Shown here: positions 1 through 7,429 of the stretch, piece after piece
Layout: each line of letters opens with the position of its first letter
Numbering within the stretch: the stretch's first letter is position 1
Assembly: GCA_934157235.1 (NCBI GenBank)
Contig: CAKPHH010000006.1
Span: 1-64,000 of the forward strand
DNA: 64,000 bases
Direction of reading: 5' to 3'
DNA from: an uncultured Bacilli bacterium
GTDB lineage: Bacteria > Bacillota_I > Bacilli_A > RF39 > UBA660
Notes under the pieces: generated by a model
Told to the model about the DNA's origin: nothing
Database searches by the model: none
What the model saw: the letters and a program-made list of their open reading frames with translations, nothing else
Translations under genes and position numbers: made by a program

Positions 1-2
1 TA

Positions 3-27
3 TTAGTATTACTAATAATATTATTAG
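3..27. repeat. Two short perfect palindromes in AT-rich DNA
   Basis: TTAGTA-T-TACTAA lies at 3-15 and the 16-base palindrome CTAATAATATTATTAG at 12-27. The surrounding 117 bases are almost pure A/T and hold no gene that I can see. The palindromes could be protein-binding sites downstream of the winged-helix gene, or chance in such AT-rich DNA. Confidence 0.35.
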
Positions 28-117
28 AATTATTTATTATATTTAATTTTTATATTATATTTATTATATTATTATTGAACTATATGTCCTTTGAGTGTTA
101 AAAAACCATCTAACCCA

Positions 118-417
118 TTAGAAAAAATCTTCATGTAGGTCAGATGTAAACTTTTCTTCATTAATATAAATTTTCCTTTGAAATTTATGTTTATATTCCA
201 TAGTAATATAATTATTATCTGCTAATTCTTTTAATAGGCTTGATATTCTTCTTGGACCTACTCCAAGATAATTTCCTAAGTATTTATTATCAGCATAACA
301 GTAACCTTCTTTATGAGATAAGAGCATAATTATTCCATACAAAAGTTTGTTACCAACACATATATTTCTATCTAAAATTATAAACCATGGTATTTTTACA
401 TATTTATCGTATTCCAT
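118..417 (-). CDS. Winged-helix DNA-binding protein, mobile-element type
   Basis: A 99-residue protein that resembles the helix-turn-helix proteins of plasmids, prophages and integrative elements (HTH_36-like). Residues about 20-80 read as a winged helix: a helix with LLYGIIMLL, then YLGNYLGVGPRRISSLLKEL as a recognition unit, then a basic beta wing (YKHKFQRKIYI). A good ribosome binding site (AGGGAGAG) precedes the ATG. It starts only 3 bases after the stop of a small ribbon-helix-helix gene, so the two are probably co-transcribed, as in copy-control/replication modules. Whether it is a replication initiator fragment or a repressor cannot be told. No catalytic motif is visible. Confidence 0.7.
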   Translation of the reverse strand: MEYDKYVKIPWFIILDRNICVGNKLLYGIIMLLSHKEGYCYADNKYLGNYLGVGPRRISSLLKELADNNYITMEYKHKFQRKIYINEEKFTSDLHEDFF

Positions 418-420
418 TTA

Positions 421-573
421 TTACTCTCCCTTCGTATTTGTCTTTAGTATTTCTAAGTAGCCTCTTTCTAATAATTCTGTCATCATTTTAGAAATAGATA
501 CTCTATAAAATTTAGACATTAATTTAATTCTATTAAATAAGTCTATTGGTAAATATAATTTAAATATTCTCAA
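421..573 (-). CDS. Small ribbon-helix-helix protein (CopG/Arc-like), TTG start
   Basis: A 50-residue protein starting with TTG. A textbook AAGGAG lies 7 bases upstream, which supports the start. An N-terminal beta strand (RIFKLYLPIDLFNRI) and a following helix pair (VSISKMMTELLERGYLEIL) match the ribbon-helix-helix fold of plasmid copy-control and antitoxin proteins. It is cotranscribed with the winged-helix gene downstream. The TAGGATGA box at 593-600 lies just upstream, so autoregulation from it is a reasonable inference. It is easily missed because of its size and start codon. Confidence 0.7.
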   Translation of the reverse strand: MRIFKLYLPIDLFNRIKLMSKFYRVSISKMMTELLERGYLEILKTNTKGE

Positions 574-592
574 ACTATCACTCCTTCCTAAA

Positions 593-810
593 TAGGATGA
601 TTGTCCTATTATTTTTACTGTTTTTAATTAGAGCAGGATAAGAAGATAGCACCACAAACAAAAAAACTCCTTATAATATAAGGAATTGCTATGGTGCTAT
701 TCTTATTTCGTACTTACGAAATTCATCCTACTTTGTAGGTTGATATATAGGATGATTACTATATATAACCCTTTATTTACAATAAATTTTAAAATTATTT
801 TATCATCCTA
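593..810. repeat. TAGGATGA boxes and nested inverted repeats (operator or origin-like)
   Basis: Exact TAGGATGA boxes lie at 593-600 (+), 723-730 (-), 748-755 (+) and 803-810 (-). A one-mismatch copy, TAGGTTGA, lies at 736-743. The first extends to the inverted repeat TAGGA-N6-TCCTA (593-608). Between them are the perfect hairpin ATTTCGTA-CT-TACGAAAT (705-722) and a larger inverted repeat with arms TAGCACCA (647-654) and TGGTGCTA (692-699). No gene was found in 574-850. The layout, next to a ribbon-helix-helix gene, resembles a plasmid or element control region (operator, iterons, oriT or origin). I cannot say which. Confidence 0.5.
660..684 (-). terminator. Intrinsic terminator inside the inverted-repeat region
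   Basis: Read on the minus strand, a 7-bp stem (TCCTTAT / ATAAGGA, plus positions 668-674 and 678-684) with a 3-base loop is followed by G and a run of seven T. It sits inside the larger TAGCACCA inverted repeat. It implies a minus-strand transcript coming from about 700-830 that ends before the ribbon-helix-helix gene. No coding region for that transcript is visible. Confidence 0.45.
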
Positions 811-850
811 AATATTAATTTTTTATTATTTATGTAGAATTTTTACTTTT

Positions 851-889
851 TTAAATCACCTCCTTTATTGCAACAAAAAAGAGAGCCAT
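851..889 (-). other. Possible 12-residue leader peptide ORF
   Basis: AAAGGAG lies 3 bases before an ATG that opens MALFFVAIKEVI and then stops. The end of this tiny frame itself contains a perfect AAAGGAGGTGAT ribosome binding site, but no start codon follows it. A weak GAGC/GCTC hairpin followed by TCTTTTTT overlaps the start. It may be a leader peptide, a translated attenuator, or the remnant of a deleted gene. It lies downstream of the helicase operon. Confidence 0.25.
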
Positions 890-1019
890 AAGCTCCTTTG
901 ATATAATTATTACAATTTTACTATATTGTATCACCCATAATTTTTAAGTCAACAATTTAATTTTATAATATTCCTTTTTATTTCATTTTATTTTATTTTT
1001 TTTGATATTTATTGATATT

Positions 1020-4000
1020 CTATATCTTCATCATTTTGTCTAAATATTTTGCTGGTATTTTATGTTTCAATTTCCATACAATACCAACTGGTCTAGATCC
1101 ACTATGAGATACATATTCAGCTTCCCCTAAATAAATATATGGACTAGCTTGACCCTTTTCTTTTCTATTTATTCTTACAAATAAACTAATTCTTCCATTA
1201 GAATTAATGTATCTATTTAAAGTATCACTACCATCAGCTACTGAATTTTGAGTTTGCCAATGAAATAACTCATCATTTATAGCGTAATCTTCATAAGAGA
1301 TAGATTCTCCAAAATGACTTGATTCTTTATTAATAGTAACTAGGAATATATCATGATTATTTTCTTTTAAGTACCATACTCCTTGTAACATTGGTCCAGC
1401 ATACTTTTCTGTAAATACACCTAATCCAGAATATAGTTGTGCTTGAGAATATATTCCATATACTTCTAATGGACAGCTAAAATTTAAGTCATTTTTTATT
1501 GGTAATACTTCTAAAGAATTGTAAAGATAATTACAGATTTCACTAATTTCATAATTTAAACATTCTGAATTCTTTACAAATTCTAATGCTTCTCTTATAT
1601 CATTAAATCCTTCCTTTTCCGGTAGTTTATTAAATAAAGTATAATATGTCATTCTATCTAATAATTCATTATATATAATGTTTTCATCATTTAAAAGAGT
1701 CTTAATATAATTAATAAATTTTGGGGAATTAATTGATAATAGATTTTTCAATCTACCAACTACAATATTTTCTATAGGATCTTTTTCTTCAAAAGATTTA
1801 ATACCTGCTTCAGTTAATAATCTATAAAATGAAACATCTTTTTTATAAATATCATTAATATCTAATTTATAATGATTAACAAAATTATATAAAGTTAATT
1901 TTTTATGTGTAGTTTCTTCAAATTTTTGAAGCATCTCAATAATAACTTGTCTATTATTTGTATTAGCTTTGATATTAGAAAGAATATACTCTTCTGCTAC
2001 TCTTTCTAAAGCAATTGAACATCCAACTGGTAACATTGGGAATCCGTTATTAATTGCTTCTTTAACACTAACTCCTTCTATTCCAATTAAGGATTTAAAT
2101 TTATCTGCATAATTAAAACGTTTATTACATTCGCCAATAAAATCTAAAACTATTAAATAATCTTTATTAATATGTTTTCTAAGTCCTCTTCCTAATTGTT
2201 GTAAGAATATTGTTAAAGAATCAGTAGGTCTTAATAATAATTCTACATTTACACACGGAATATCTACACCTTCGTTATATAAATCAACGGTAAAAATGAA
2301 TTTAATTTTTCCAGATTCGAGATCTTTTATTGCATTATTTCTTAAATTGTTATCTGAATTACCAGTTAAACATATTGATGGAATATTATTTTCATTAAAT
2401 TTATCTGCCATATATTTAGCATGATTAACAGAAGAACAAAATCCTAAACCATGTACTTTATCTAAATCATCAATGTATTTAAATAAATTATCAATAATTG
2501 TATTAACTCTTATATTTGCACTATATTCATTTTCTACAAACAATTTATCTAAATCACTATTATTGTATCCGAATGATGACCATCTTACATTACTTAAATC
2601 AGTTGGATCAGTAATTCCATAATATTGAAAAGGAACTAACAACTTATTATTAATTGCTTCTGGCAATCTCATTTCAGCAGCAATAGTATTACAAAAATAT
2701 TCAGTTATATCTTTTCCATCCATTCTTTCTGGAGTTGCTGTTAATCCTAATAATAATTTTGGATTAAAATAATTTAAGAAGTTATCATATGTTTTTGCAG
2801 TACCGTGATGGATTTCATCTGCAACTATATAATCATAATAATTAAAATCTACTTGTCTCATTATGTTTTCTAATCCTAGTGGTGTTGTAAATAATCTATC
2901 TATATTATTAGGCTTATAATTACCTACATATAACTCACCAAAATTAGCATCCTTTAAAATTTGCCTAAACGTATCACAACTTTTTTTCAAAATTTCTTGT
3001 CTATGTACTACATACAAGAATTTAGCATTTGGATATTTTTCTAAAAAGTTTTTAAAATCAAATGCAGCAAGTACTGTCTTTCCAACACCAGTTGCAGCTA
3101 TAACTAAATTTCTATTTCTATGATATATTTCTCTTTCAACTTCTAATTTCTCTAATATTTGTTCTTGATAATCATAAGGTTTATATGTCATTAAATTTTG
3201 ATAATAATTAATGTTTTCAGTTTTATATGATAAAGCATCTTTTAATTTTGCTTTATCTTCATCAGTATTATTTAATGTTTTATATTCATAAGAGTTCCAA
3301 TATGTTTCAAATTCAGAAATAACATTTTGAAAAATAACCGGTGAATTTTTTTCAGTTAATTTAACATTCCATTCATCACCATATACTAAAGCTGATTTTG
3401 ATAAGTTTGATGAACCTATATAGAAAGTAGAAAAACCGTTATTTCTTTTAAATATATATGCTTTAGCATGTAATCTTTGATTATCTGTTTCATATGAAAT
3501 TTTTATTGAAGTATTAGGTAATTCTAATAATTTTTCTATTGCTTTATATTCAGTTGCTTTGGTATAAGTAGTAGATATAACTCTTAACTTTTTACCTTTA
3601 GCTGTAAATTCTTTTAAATCATTATAAATAGGCATTAATCCAGTCATTCTTATAAATGAAACTAATAGCATAACTTCATCAGATGATGCTATTTCTTTTC
3701 TTAATTCTGACAATAACGATATTTCTTTAGAACTATTAGTAAATAAAGTTGGTTCTACCAAAGAAGTAACTGGTCTAACTATATTTTTACCATCAAATGA
3801 ATTATTATTTAATTTCCTAAATGCGTATTCTAAAACTTCTGCATCCATAGATAAATTTAAATCTTTGTACTCATCAAAATCTAATTTTGTTCTTAATAAA
3901 TCTAGAATTTCATTACAAATTTCAATTTCTTTTAGTACTCTTTCACTATCTTCTATATCAACATCTATTTCTTGAATACAATCCATTGCTTTTCTAGTTA

Positions 4001-4142
4001 CTTCTTTTAAATATTCAGTTATTAAATTTTTAGCATTTTCTGGTGATTTCAAAATTGTATTAGTTTTATAAAAGAACTCTGATTCATTCAACTTGCTTTT
4101 TAACTCATTATTTAATAGTTGTTCATAAATACCATCTTTCAT
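1020..4142 (-). CDS. PLD-nuclease / SF2 helicase / DUF3427 fusion protein
   Basis: A 1,040-residue three-part protein. The N-terminal third carries a phospholipase-D-like HKD half (HAKAYIF near residue 224 and GSSNLSKSA near 240), as in the HKD-nuclease plus helicase family (COG3886/COG1061). A superfamily 2 helicase core follows: Walker A ATGVGKT near 349, DEIHHG near 442, and motif VI QQLGRGLRKH near 650. The last 300 residues match the DUF3427 region that usually ends such proteins. The ATG directly follows the TAA of the NUDIX gene, so translation is coupled. Such proteins are suspected in nucleic-acid defence or repair. The exact substrate is unknown, and only one HKD motif is obvious. 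Confidence 0.85.
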   Translation of the reverse strand: MKDGIYEQLLNNELKSKLNESEFFYKTNTILKSPENAKNLITEYLKEVTRKAMDCIQEIDVDIEDSERVLKEIEICNEILDLLRTKLDFDEYKDLNLSMDAEVLEYAFRKLNNNSFDGKNIVRPVTSLVEPTLFTNSSKEISLLSELRKEIASSDEVMLLVSFIRMTGLMPIYNDLKEFTAKGKKLRVISTTYTKATEYKAIEKLLELPNTSIKISYETDNQRLHAKAYIFKRNNGFSTFYIGSSNLSKSALVYGDEWNVKLTEKNSPVIFQNVISEFETYWNSYEYKTLNNTDEDKAKLKDALSYKTENINYYQNLMTYKPYDYQEQILEKLEVEREIYHRNRNLVIAATGVGKTVLAAFDFKNFLEKYPNAKFLYVVHRQEILKKSCDTFRQILKDANFGELYVGNYKPNNIDRLFTTPLGLENIMRQVDFNYYDYIVADEIHHGTAKTYDNFLNYFNPKLLLGLTATPERMDGKDITEYFCNTIAAEMRLPEAINNKLLVPFQYYGITDPTDLSNVRWSSFGYNNSDLDKLFVENEYSANIRVNTIIDNLFKYIDDLDKVHGLGFCSSVNHAKYMADKFNENNIPSICLTGNSDNNLRNNAIKDLESGKIKFIFTVDLYNEGVDIPCVNVELLLRPTDSLTIFLQQLGRGLRKHINKDYLIVLDFIGECNKRFNYADKFKSLIGIEGVSVKEAINNGFPMLPVGCSIALERVAEEYILSNIKANTNNRQVIIEMLQKFEETTHKKLTLYNFVNHYKLDINDIYKKDVSFYRLLTEAGIKSFEEKDPIENIVVGRLKNLLSINSPKFINYIKTLLNDENIIYNELLDRMTYYTLFNKLPEKEGFNDIREALEFVKNSECLNYEISEICNYLYNSLEVLPIKNDLNFSCPLEVYGIYSQAQLYSGLGVFTEKYAGPMLQGVWYLKENNHDIFLVTINKESSHFGESISYEDYAINDELFHWQTQNSVADGSDTLNRYINSNGRISLFVRINRKEKGQASPYIYLGEAEYVSHSGSRPVGIVWKLKHKIPAKYLDKMMKI

Positions 4143-4529
4143 TTACTTCACCTTCTTTACAAACTCCGCTAGTGGAATATCAGCAGGAGCTAAATCATAT
4201 TTTAATAATTCTTCTTTATCTACCCATTTATATTCAGAATGATCATGTAGGTTAAATTTTCCAGATACATAATCACATTTATATAATCTTAAATCAACAA
4301 CTTTAGTTGGATATTCACATACATTATTAGTTATAAACTTTTTAGCTTTAATTATAAGTTCAAATTCTTCTTTTATTTCTCTTTCAATTGCATCAAGTTC
4401 ATTCTCATCTTTTTCTACTTTTCCGCCAGGGAATTCCCACTTTCCTAATACATTAATATCTCCAGTAGAACGTCTAGCTAATAAAACTTTATTATCATTT
4501 TCAATTAATGCTGCTACAACTTTTATCAC
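4143..4529 (-). CDS. NUDIX hydrolase (MutT-like), coupled to the helicase
   Basis: A 128-residue NUDIX protein. The NUDIX box is visible at residues 36-58 (G36 x5 E42 x7 R50 E51 I52 x E54 E55), with the usual glycine near its end replaced by E57. The family hydrolyses nucleoside diphosphates linked to another group; MutT members clean 8-oxo-dGTP. The WEFPGGK and EYKWVDKEEL motifs are MutT-like. It is the first gene of a two-gene operon with the PLD-helicase, with zero bases between stop and start. This suggests a linked function, such as nucleotide processing in defence, rather than housekeeping MutT. Confidence 0.85.
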   Translation of the reverse strand: MIKVVAALIENDNKVLLARRSTGDINVLGKWEFPGGKVEKDENELDAIEREIKEEFELIIKAKKFITNNVCEYPTKVVDLRLYKCDYVSGKFNLHDHSEYKWVDKEELLKYDLAPADIPLAEFVKKVK

Positions 4530-4579
4530 TTAAATCACCCGTCCATATTATACCATAAAAAAATAAACCAAGAGAGTCA

Positions 4580-4858
4580 TTACTCTCTTGGTAAGCTTAA
4601 CAAATTATCACGAGTTGTACTATTTGGTGTACTCTTAACAAATTTTTCACCATTTGGACTAACTGCAGGTATGACATAAGGGCCATATGAAGTTTTTACT
4701 GTTATTGATTTTGGAAACTTTGTTACATGATTATGTATTGTTTCCTTCTTATACCATCCTTTATCACTACCAACAATATAAATTTCGTCTATCTCCAATA
4801 AATTATCAGAGTTATAGCATCCTCGCTTCATTCTTATCTTTGAAGCAACTAGTGACAT
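4580..4858 (-). CDS. DUF3892-like small protein
   Basis: A 92-residue protein whose end (KFVKSTPNSTTRDNLLSLP) matches the pattern of DUF3892 proteins, small beta-rich proteins of unknown function common in gut Firmicutes. AAGGAG precedes the ATG. A promoter (TTGTAA, 17 bases, TACAAC) lies 30-55 bases upstream on the minus strand and mirrors a promoter on the other strand. It ends 51 bases before the NUDIX start, so it may be transcribed into the helicase operon. Function unknown. Confidence 0.65.
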   Translation of the reverse strand: MSLVASKIRMKRGCYNSDNLLEIDEIYIVGSDKGWYKKETIHNHVTKFPKSITVKTSYGPYVIPAVSPNGEKFVKSTPNSTTRDNLLSLPRE

Positions 4859-4885
4859 ATTTTCTCCTTTCCTAGTTTTTCATGT

Positions 4886-4915
4886 GTTGTATTTTGAGAT
4901 TAAATATGTTACAAT
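4886..4915. promoter_or_regulatory. Mirrored, overlapping divergent promoters
   Basis: On the plus strand TTGTAT (4887-4892), 17 bases, TACAAT (4910-4915). On the minus strand TTGTAA (4914-4909), 17 bases, TACAAC (4891-4886). The -35 box of each is the reverse complement of the -10 box of the other, so one 30-bp segment can drive transcription both ways. The minus promoter serves the DUF3892 gene. The plus promoter would start a short RNA that ends at the hairpin at 4936-4959. Confidence 0.55.
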
Positions 4916-4920
4916 TACTA

Positions 4921-4970
4921 CAGGTCGGGAAACCTATAGTTTCACATGGATGAAACTATTTTTTATTTTA
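4921..4970 (+). ncRNA. Putative ~50-nt small RNA with terminator
   Basis: A plus promoter at 4887-4915 predicts a start near 4921. A small AGGT/ACCT hairpin comes first. A perfect 9-bp stem ATAGTTTCA / TGAAACTAT (4936-4944 and 4951-4959, loop CATGGA) follows, ending in TTTTTATTTTA. No ORF is present. Size and layout fit a short regulatory or antisense-type RNA, perhaps controlling a leader in trans. An alternative is a simple bidirectional terminator without a stable product. Confidence 0.4.
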
Positions 4971-5144
4971 TACTAAACATGCATATTTACAGCTGATTAC
5001 ATCTCAATAGCTCAGTACATACATATAATACCATGCCATAAACTTCTTGTCAATGTTTTGAAGTCGTTTTAGGCCCCATTTTTTTGTTTTTTTTCTACCA
5101 TTAATATTTTTTTAGGTGTTTTGGTGTCGATTTAAACCTTTATG

Positions 5145-5173
5145 TTGACATTCAAGAATAGATATTATATAAT
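5145..5173 (+). promoter_or_regulatory. Perfect consensus sigma-A promoter
   Basis: TTGACA (5145-5150), exactly 17 bases, TATAAT (5168-5173). Transcription should start near 5180, 13 bases before the ATG at 5193. Because an in-frame ATG at 5142 lies in the -35 box, this promoter decides the start of the ATPase gene. Confidence 0.85.
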
Positions 5174-5192
5174 TTGTTTGGGGTGTTATAGT

Positions 5193-6434
5193 ATGTTATT
5201 AAGCCTAAAAATAGATAATTATAAAGGTGTAAAAAGAGAAATTAATATTAGTAGTATTGCTTCTAATAAAATCAAACGTTCTAATAATGATACTTCAAAA
5301 ATCGCAGACAATGTTAAACTTTTAAAAAATATTTGTTTAATAGGAAGTAACGCAAGTGGTAAAACCAGCATTTTAAGTGCTATTGAAACCTTGCAAGCTT
5401 TTCTAATGTTTCCATATAGAAAAAAAATTACAAATGAAAAAGATTATGCTGATTTTATTGAAAATATGTCACCTGAAGAACTTAAAAAGTTTCTAATAAA
5501 ATTTAATACATTAGAGCTTGGTGAACAAAACAATTTAAGAAAAAAAGAAAAAACAACAATTGAAATTGAATTGTATATTCCAAAAAGAAAAAATAATATT
5601 CCTGGAATTTATAAATATACATTGCTATATAAAGATGACTATTCAAAAAACGGTGTTTTGATGGAAAAATTAGAGTATAAAAAAAGCATAAATTCCAAGA
5701 GCAAAATAATTGGTTTGGGAAATAATATAATAGAAAGTGAAATTAGTACTGCGATATTATACGAAAATAATGATAGTAAAAATAATGAAATTTCTATATT
5801 TGTAGACTATTTTAAAACATTTTTTGATGAAATGATAGACTATACTTCTTGTATTGATAAAAAAGCTGGAGCTAATTTGTTTGACATTATTAAAAAAAAT
5901 AAGGAACAATTTTTATCTTTAACAAATATTGCTGATGAAAAAATAATTAATATTACTATAGATGAAAACAATGATAAACCACAAATTTTGTTTTGGAATA
6001 GTAATAATACATATTTAACATTTTCACAGCTATCAAGTGGAACTAAGAAAGTTATAATATTAGGAAGTATCTTATTAGAATCTTTAGAGAATAACAGCTT
6101 GGTATTAATTGATGAAATCGAGTTAAGTTTACATCCATCTTTAGTTACATTTTTAATTAATTTAAACGTTTCTAAAGATTGTAATCATTTTTCTCAATTA
6201 ATCTTTACAACACATTCACCATTTGTGGCTTTCTCATTATCAAATGATCAATTATATTATATAAATAATAAAGATGAACAATATAATGTATCAAATATAA
6301 ATTCAGCTATAAAAAATGGCATTATTACAAAAGATAAAAGTCCTCAAAAGGCATGGCTTGAAGATTTATTAATTAAAAATCCAGATATAAACAAAATTAA
6401 CAATTTTTTAAAAATAAATAAAGAGACTAGGTAA
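5193..6434 (+). CDS. AAA15/OLD-like ATPase, likely phage-defence protein
   Basis: A 413-residue P-loop ATPase of the RecF/OLD/AAA15 type (COG1106). Visible motifs are Walker A GSNASGKT near residue 50, an ABC-like signature LSSGTKKV near 279, Walker B LVLIDEIELSLHP near 303, and the H-loop FTTHSP near 338. The start at 5193 is chosen over an ATG at 5142 because the latter lies inside a perfect promoter, and because GGGGTG lies 7 bases upstream of 5193. Such ATPases often pair with a toxin or nuclease (RloB, OLD TOPRIM, PtuB). Here no partner follows: the gene ends in a terminator that includes its stop codon. It is convergent with a decayed amidase gene. A role in abortive infection is inferred from family and context. 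Confidence 0.8.
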   Translation: MLLSLKIDNYKGVKREINISSIASNKIKRSNNDTSKIADNVKLLKNICLIGSNASGKTSILSAIETLQAFLMFPYRKKITNEKDYADFIENMSPEELKKFLIKFNTLELGEQNNLRKKEKTTIEIELYIPKRKNNIPGIYKYTLLYKDDYSKNGVLMEKLEYKKSINSKSKIIGLGNNIIESEISTAILYENNDSKNNEISIFVDYFKTFFDEMIDYTSCIDKKAGANLFDIIKKNKEQFLSLTNIADEKIINITIDENNDKPQILFWNSNNTYLTFSQLSSGTKKVIILGSILLESLENNSLVLIDEIELSLHPSLVTFLINLNVSKDCNHFSQLIFTTHSPFVAFSLSNDQLYYINNKDEQYNVSNINSAIKNGIITKDKSPQKAWLEDLLIKNPDINKINNFLKINKETR

Positions 6435-6455
6435 ACATAATTACCTAGTTTTTAT
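6426..6455 (+). terminator. Terminator of the AAA15 ATPase gene
   Basis: A perfect 9-bp stem ACTAGGTAA / TTACCTAGT (6426-6434 and 6441-6449) with loop ACATAA is followed by TTTTTATTAT. The gene's TAA stop is the last triplet of the 5' arm. Confidence 0.85.
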
Positions 6456-6470
6456 TATCTTAATAACCAA

Positions 6471-6773
6471 TTAAATTATGTAATGGTAACTAAACTTATG
6501 ACCTCCTGCATTTATGTGATTAGATATCATTATTATGTCTGGACTATTACCATAGGCATTCATTATTCTATTGATTCGTTCTTTCCTTTCTAACGTCTCG
6601 TCTGTATTTCTAACTATTGTAGATGGTATACCTAATTCTTGTAATCTTTTATACATATATTGGGCAGCTTCTAAATTTAGATCTTTTTCTTTTAAATTAC
6701 CAGAAATAGCTCCTGGATCATTTCCACCATGACCAGCATCTATAACAACCTTTTTAGTAGCTCTATTATACAT
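6471..6773 (-). pseudogene. Truncated N-acetylmuramoyl-L-alanine amidase (Amidase_3)
   Basis: About 100 residues match the N-terminal half of Amidase_3 peptidoglycan hydrolases: VVIDAGHGGNDPG with the zinc His, LKEKDLNLEAA with the zinc Glu, and IISNHINAGG with the second zinc His. After SNHINAGG the family normally continues for 70-100 residues with the catalytic Glu. Here unrelated residues and a stop follow within nine codons. The start at 6773 has AGGTG 6 bases upstream; the GTG at 6782 is less likely. It lies 19 bases after the cysteine-rich gene. The break lies next to the presumed defence island. Confidence 0.75.
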
Positions 6774-6792
6774 ATTTATCACCTGTAGTATT

Positions 6793-7305
6793 TTATGTAT
6801 TTATACTATCTTGGTTACTATTTTTAGTTGTGCTAATAAAGTTTCTTCTGTTCCTAGATATAACTCTTAATATTGAATATGTTAATGTAAAGGCATATAA
6901 ATCTTTTAATACATCCTCTCTTGTAGAAAAATAATCTGATTTTACTATTAATCTATTTTTTAGAGATAAAAGTCTTAATATATCTAAATTTTTATATTCG
7001 ATAGTCTTATATCTCTTTTTGACTTCTGAGCAGTTGAATAATTTACAAGCTAAATTTTTTGTAGGACAGCCATTACTATTTTGATATTTACATAATCTGC
7101 AACAACCATTACATTTACCATTGTTTTTTATTTGTTGAATATAACACTTATTCTTTTTAAAGCCACATATATTTAATCCTTTGGTATTATTATCTATAAT
7201 GTTACACGCTGTATCATATACATAGGTAATTCTTTTACGCCTATTTTTTATGTTTAATCCTTTTATTATTTGTAATACTTTATCATTTTCCTGTAGTCCT
7301 TCCAC
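6793..7305 (-). CDS. Cysteine-rich protein, probably 5'-disrupted
   Basis: A 170-residue frame of unknown function. The middle (about residues 47-95) carries ten cysteines in CxxC-like spacing (NGCCRLCKY, NGCPTKNLACKLFNC), suggesting a metal- or cluster-binding module. The C-terminal 70 residues look helical. The assigned GTG start has no ribosome binding site. The same reading frame continues upstream across a single TAA (7324-7326) into a 28-codon frame with an ATG at 7410, 19 bases after the previous gene's stop. I infer a gene inactivated or shortened by a nonsense mutation, or a sequencing error at the TAA. It is the second gene of a three-gene operon. Confidence 0.55.
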   Translation of the reverse strand: MEGLQENDKVLQIIKGLNIKNRRKRITYVYDTACNIIDNNTKGLNICGFKKNKCYIQQIKNNGKCNGCCRLCKYQNSNGCPTKNLACKLFNCSEVKKRYKTIEYKNLDILRLLSLKNRLIVKSDYFSTREDVLKDLYAFTLTYSILRVISRNRRNFISTTKNSNQDSINT

Positions 7306-7323
7306 TTGAAATTCTGTATTAAT

Positions 7324-7410
7324 TTATAAAACACTTTTATATAGACTTACCCTTTTTATAAATTTTATATAATCTTTTTCTGATTTTATGGTAATAATTT
7401 TTCTTTTCAT
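7324..7410 (-). pseudogene. 5' fragment in frame with the cysteine-rich gene
   Basis: A 28-residue frame (MKRKIITIKSEKDYIKFIKR and nine more residues) from ATG at 7410 to TAA at 7324-7326. It lies in exactly the same frame as the 170-residue cysteine-rich frame that resumes 18 bases later. A weak GTGG lies 5 bases before the ATG. The most economical reading is that both frames were one gene of about 204 codons, split by the TAA. An independent small peptide is the alternative. Confidence 0.45.
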
Positions 7411-7429
7411 ATACGCCACTAACTTCTAG

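Noticed and set aside
4687..4875. 62-codon plus-strand frame over the DUF3892 gene
   Set aside because: Antisense shadow; the minus-strand frame has a ribosome binding site, promoter and family resemblance.
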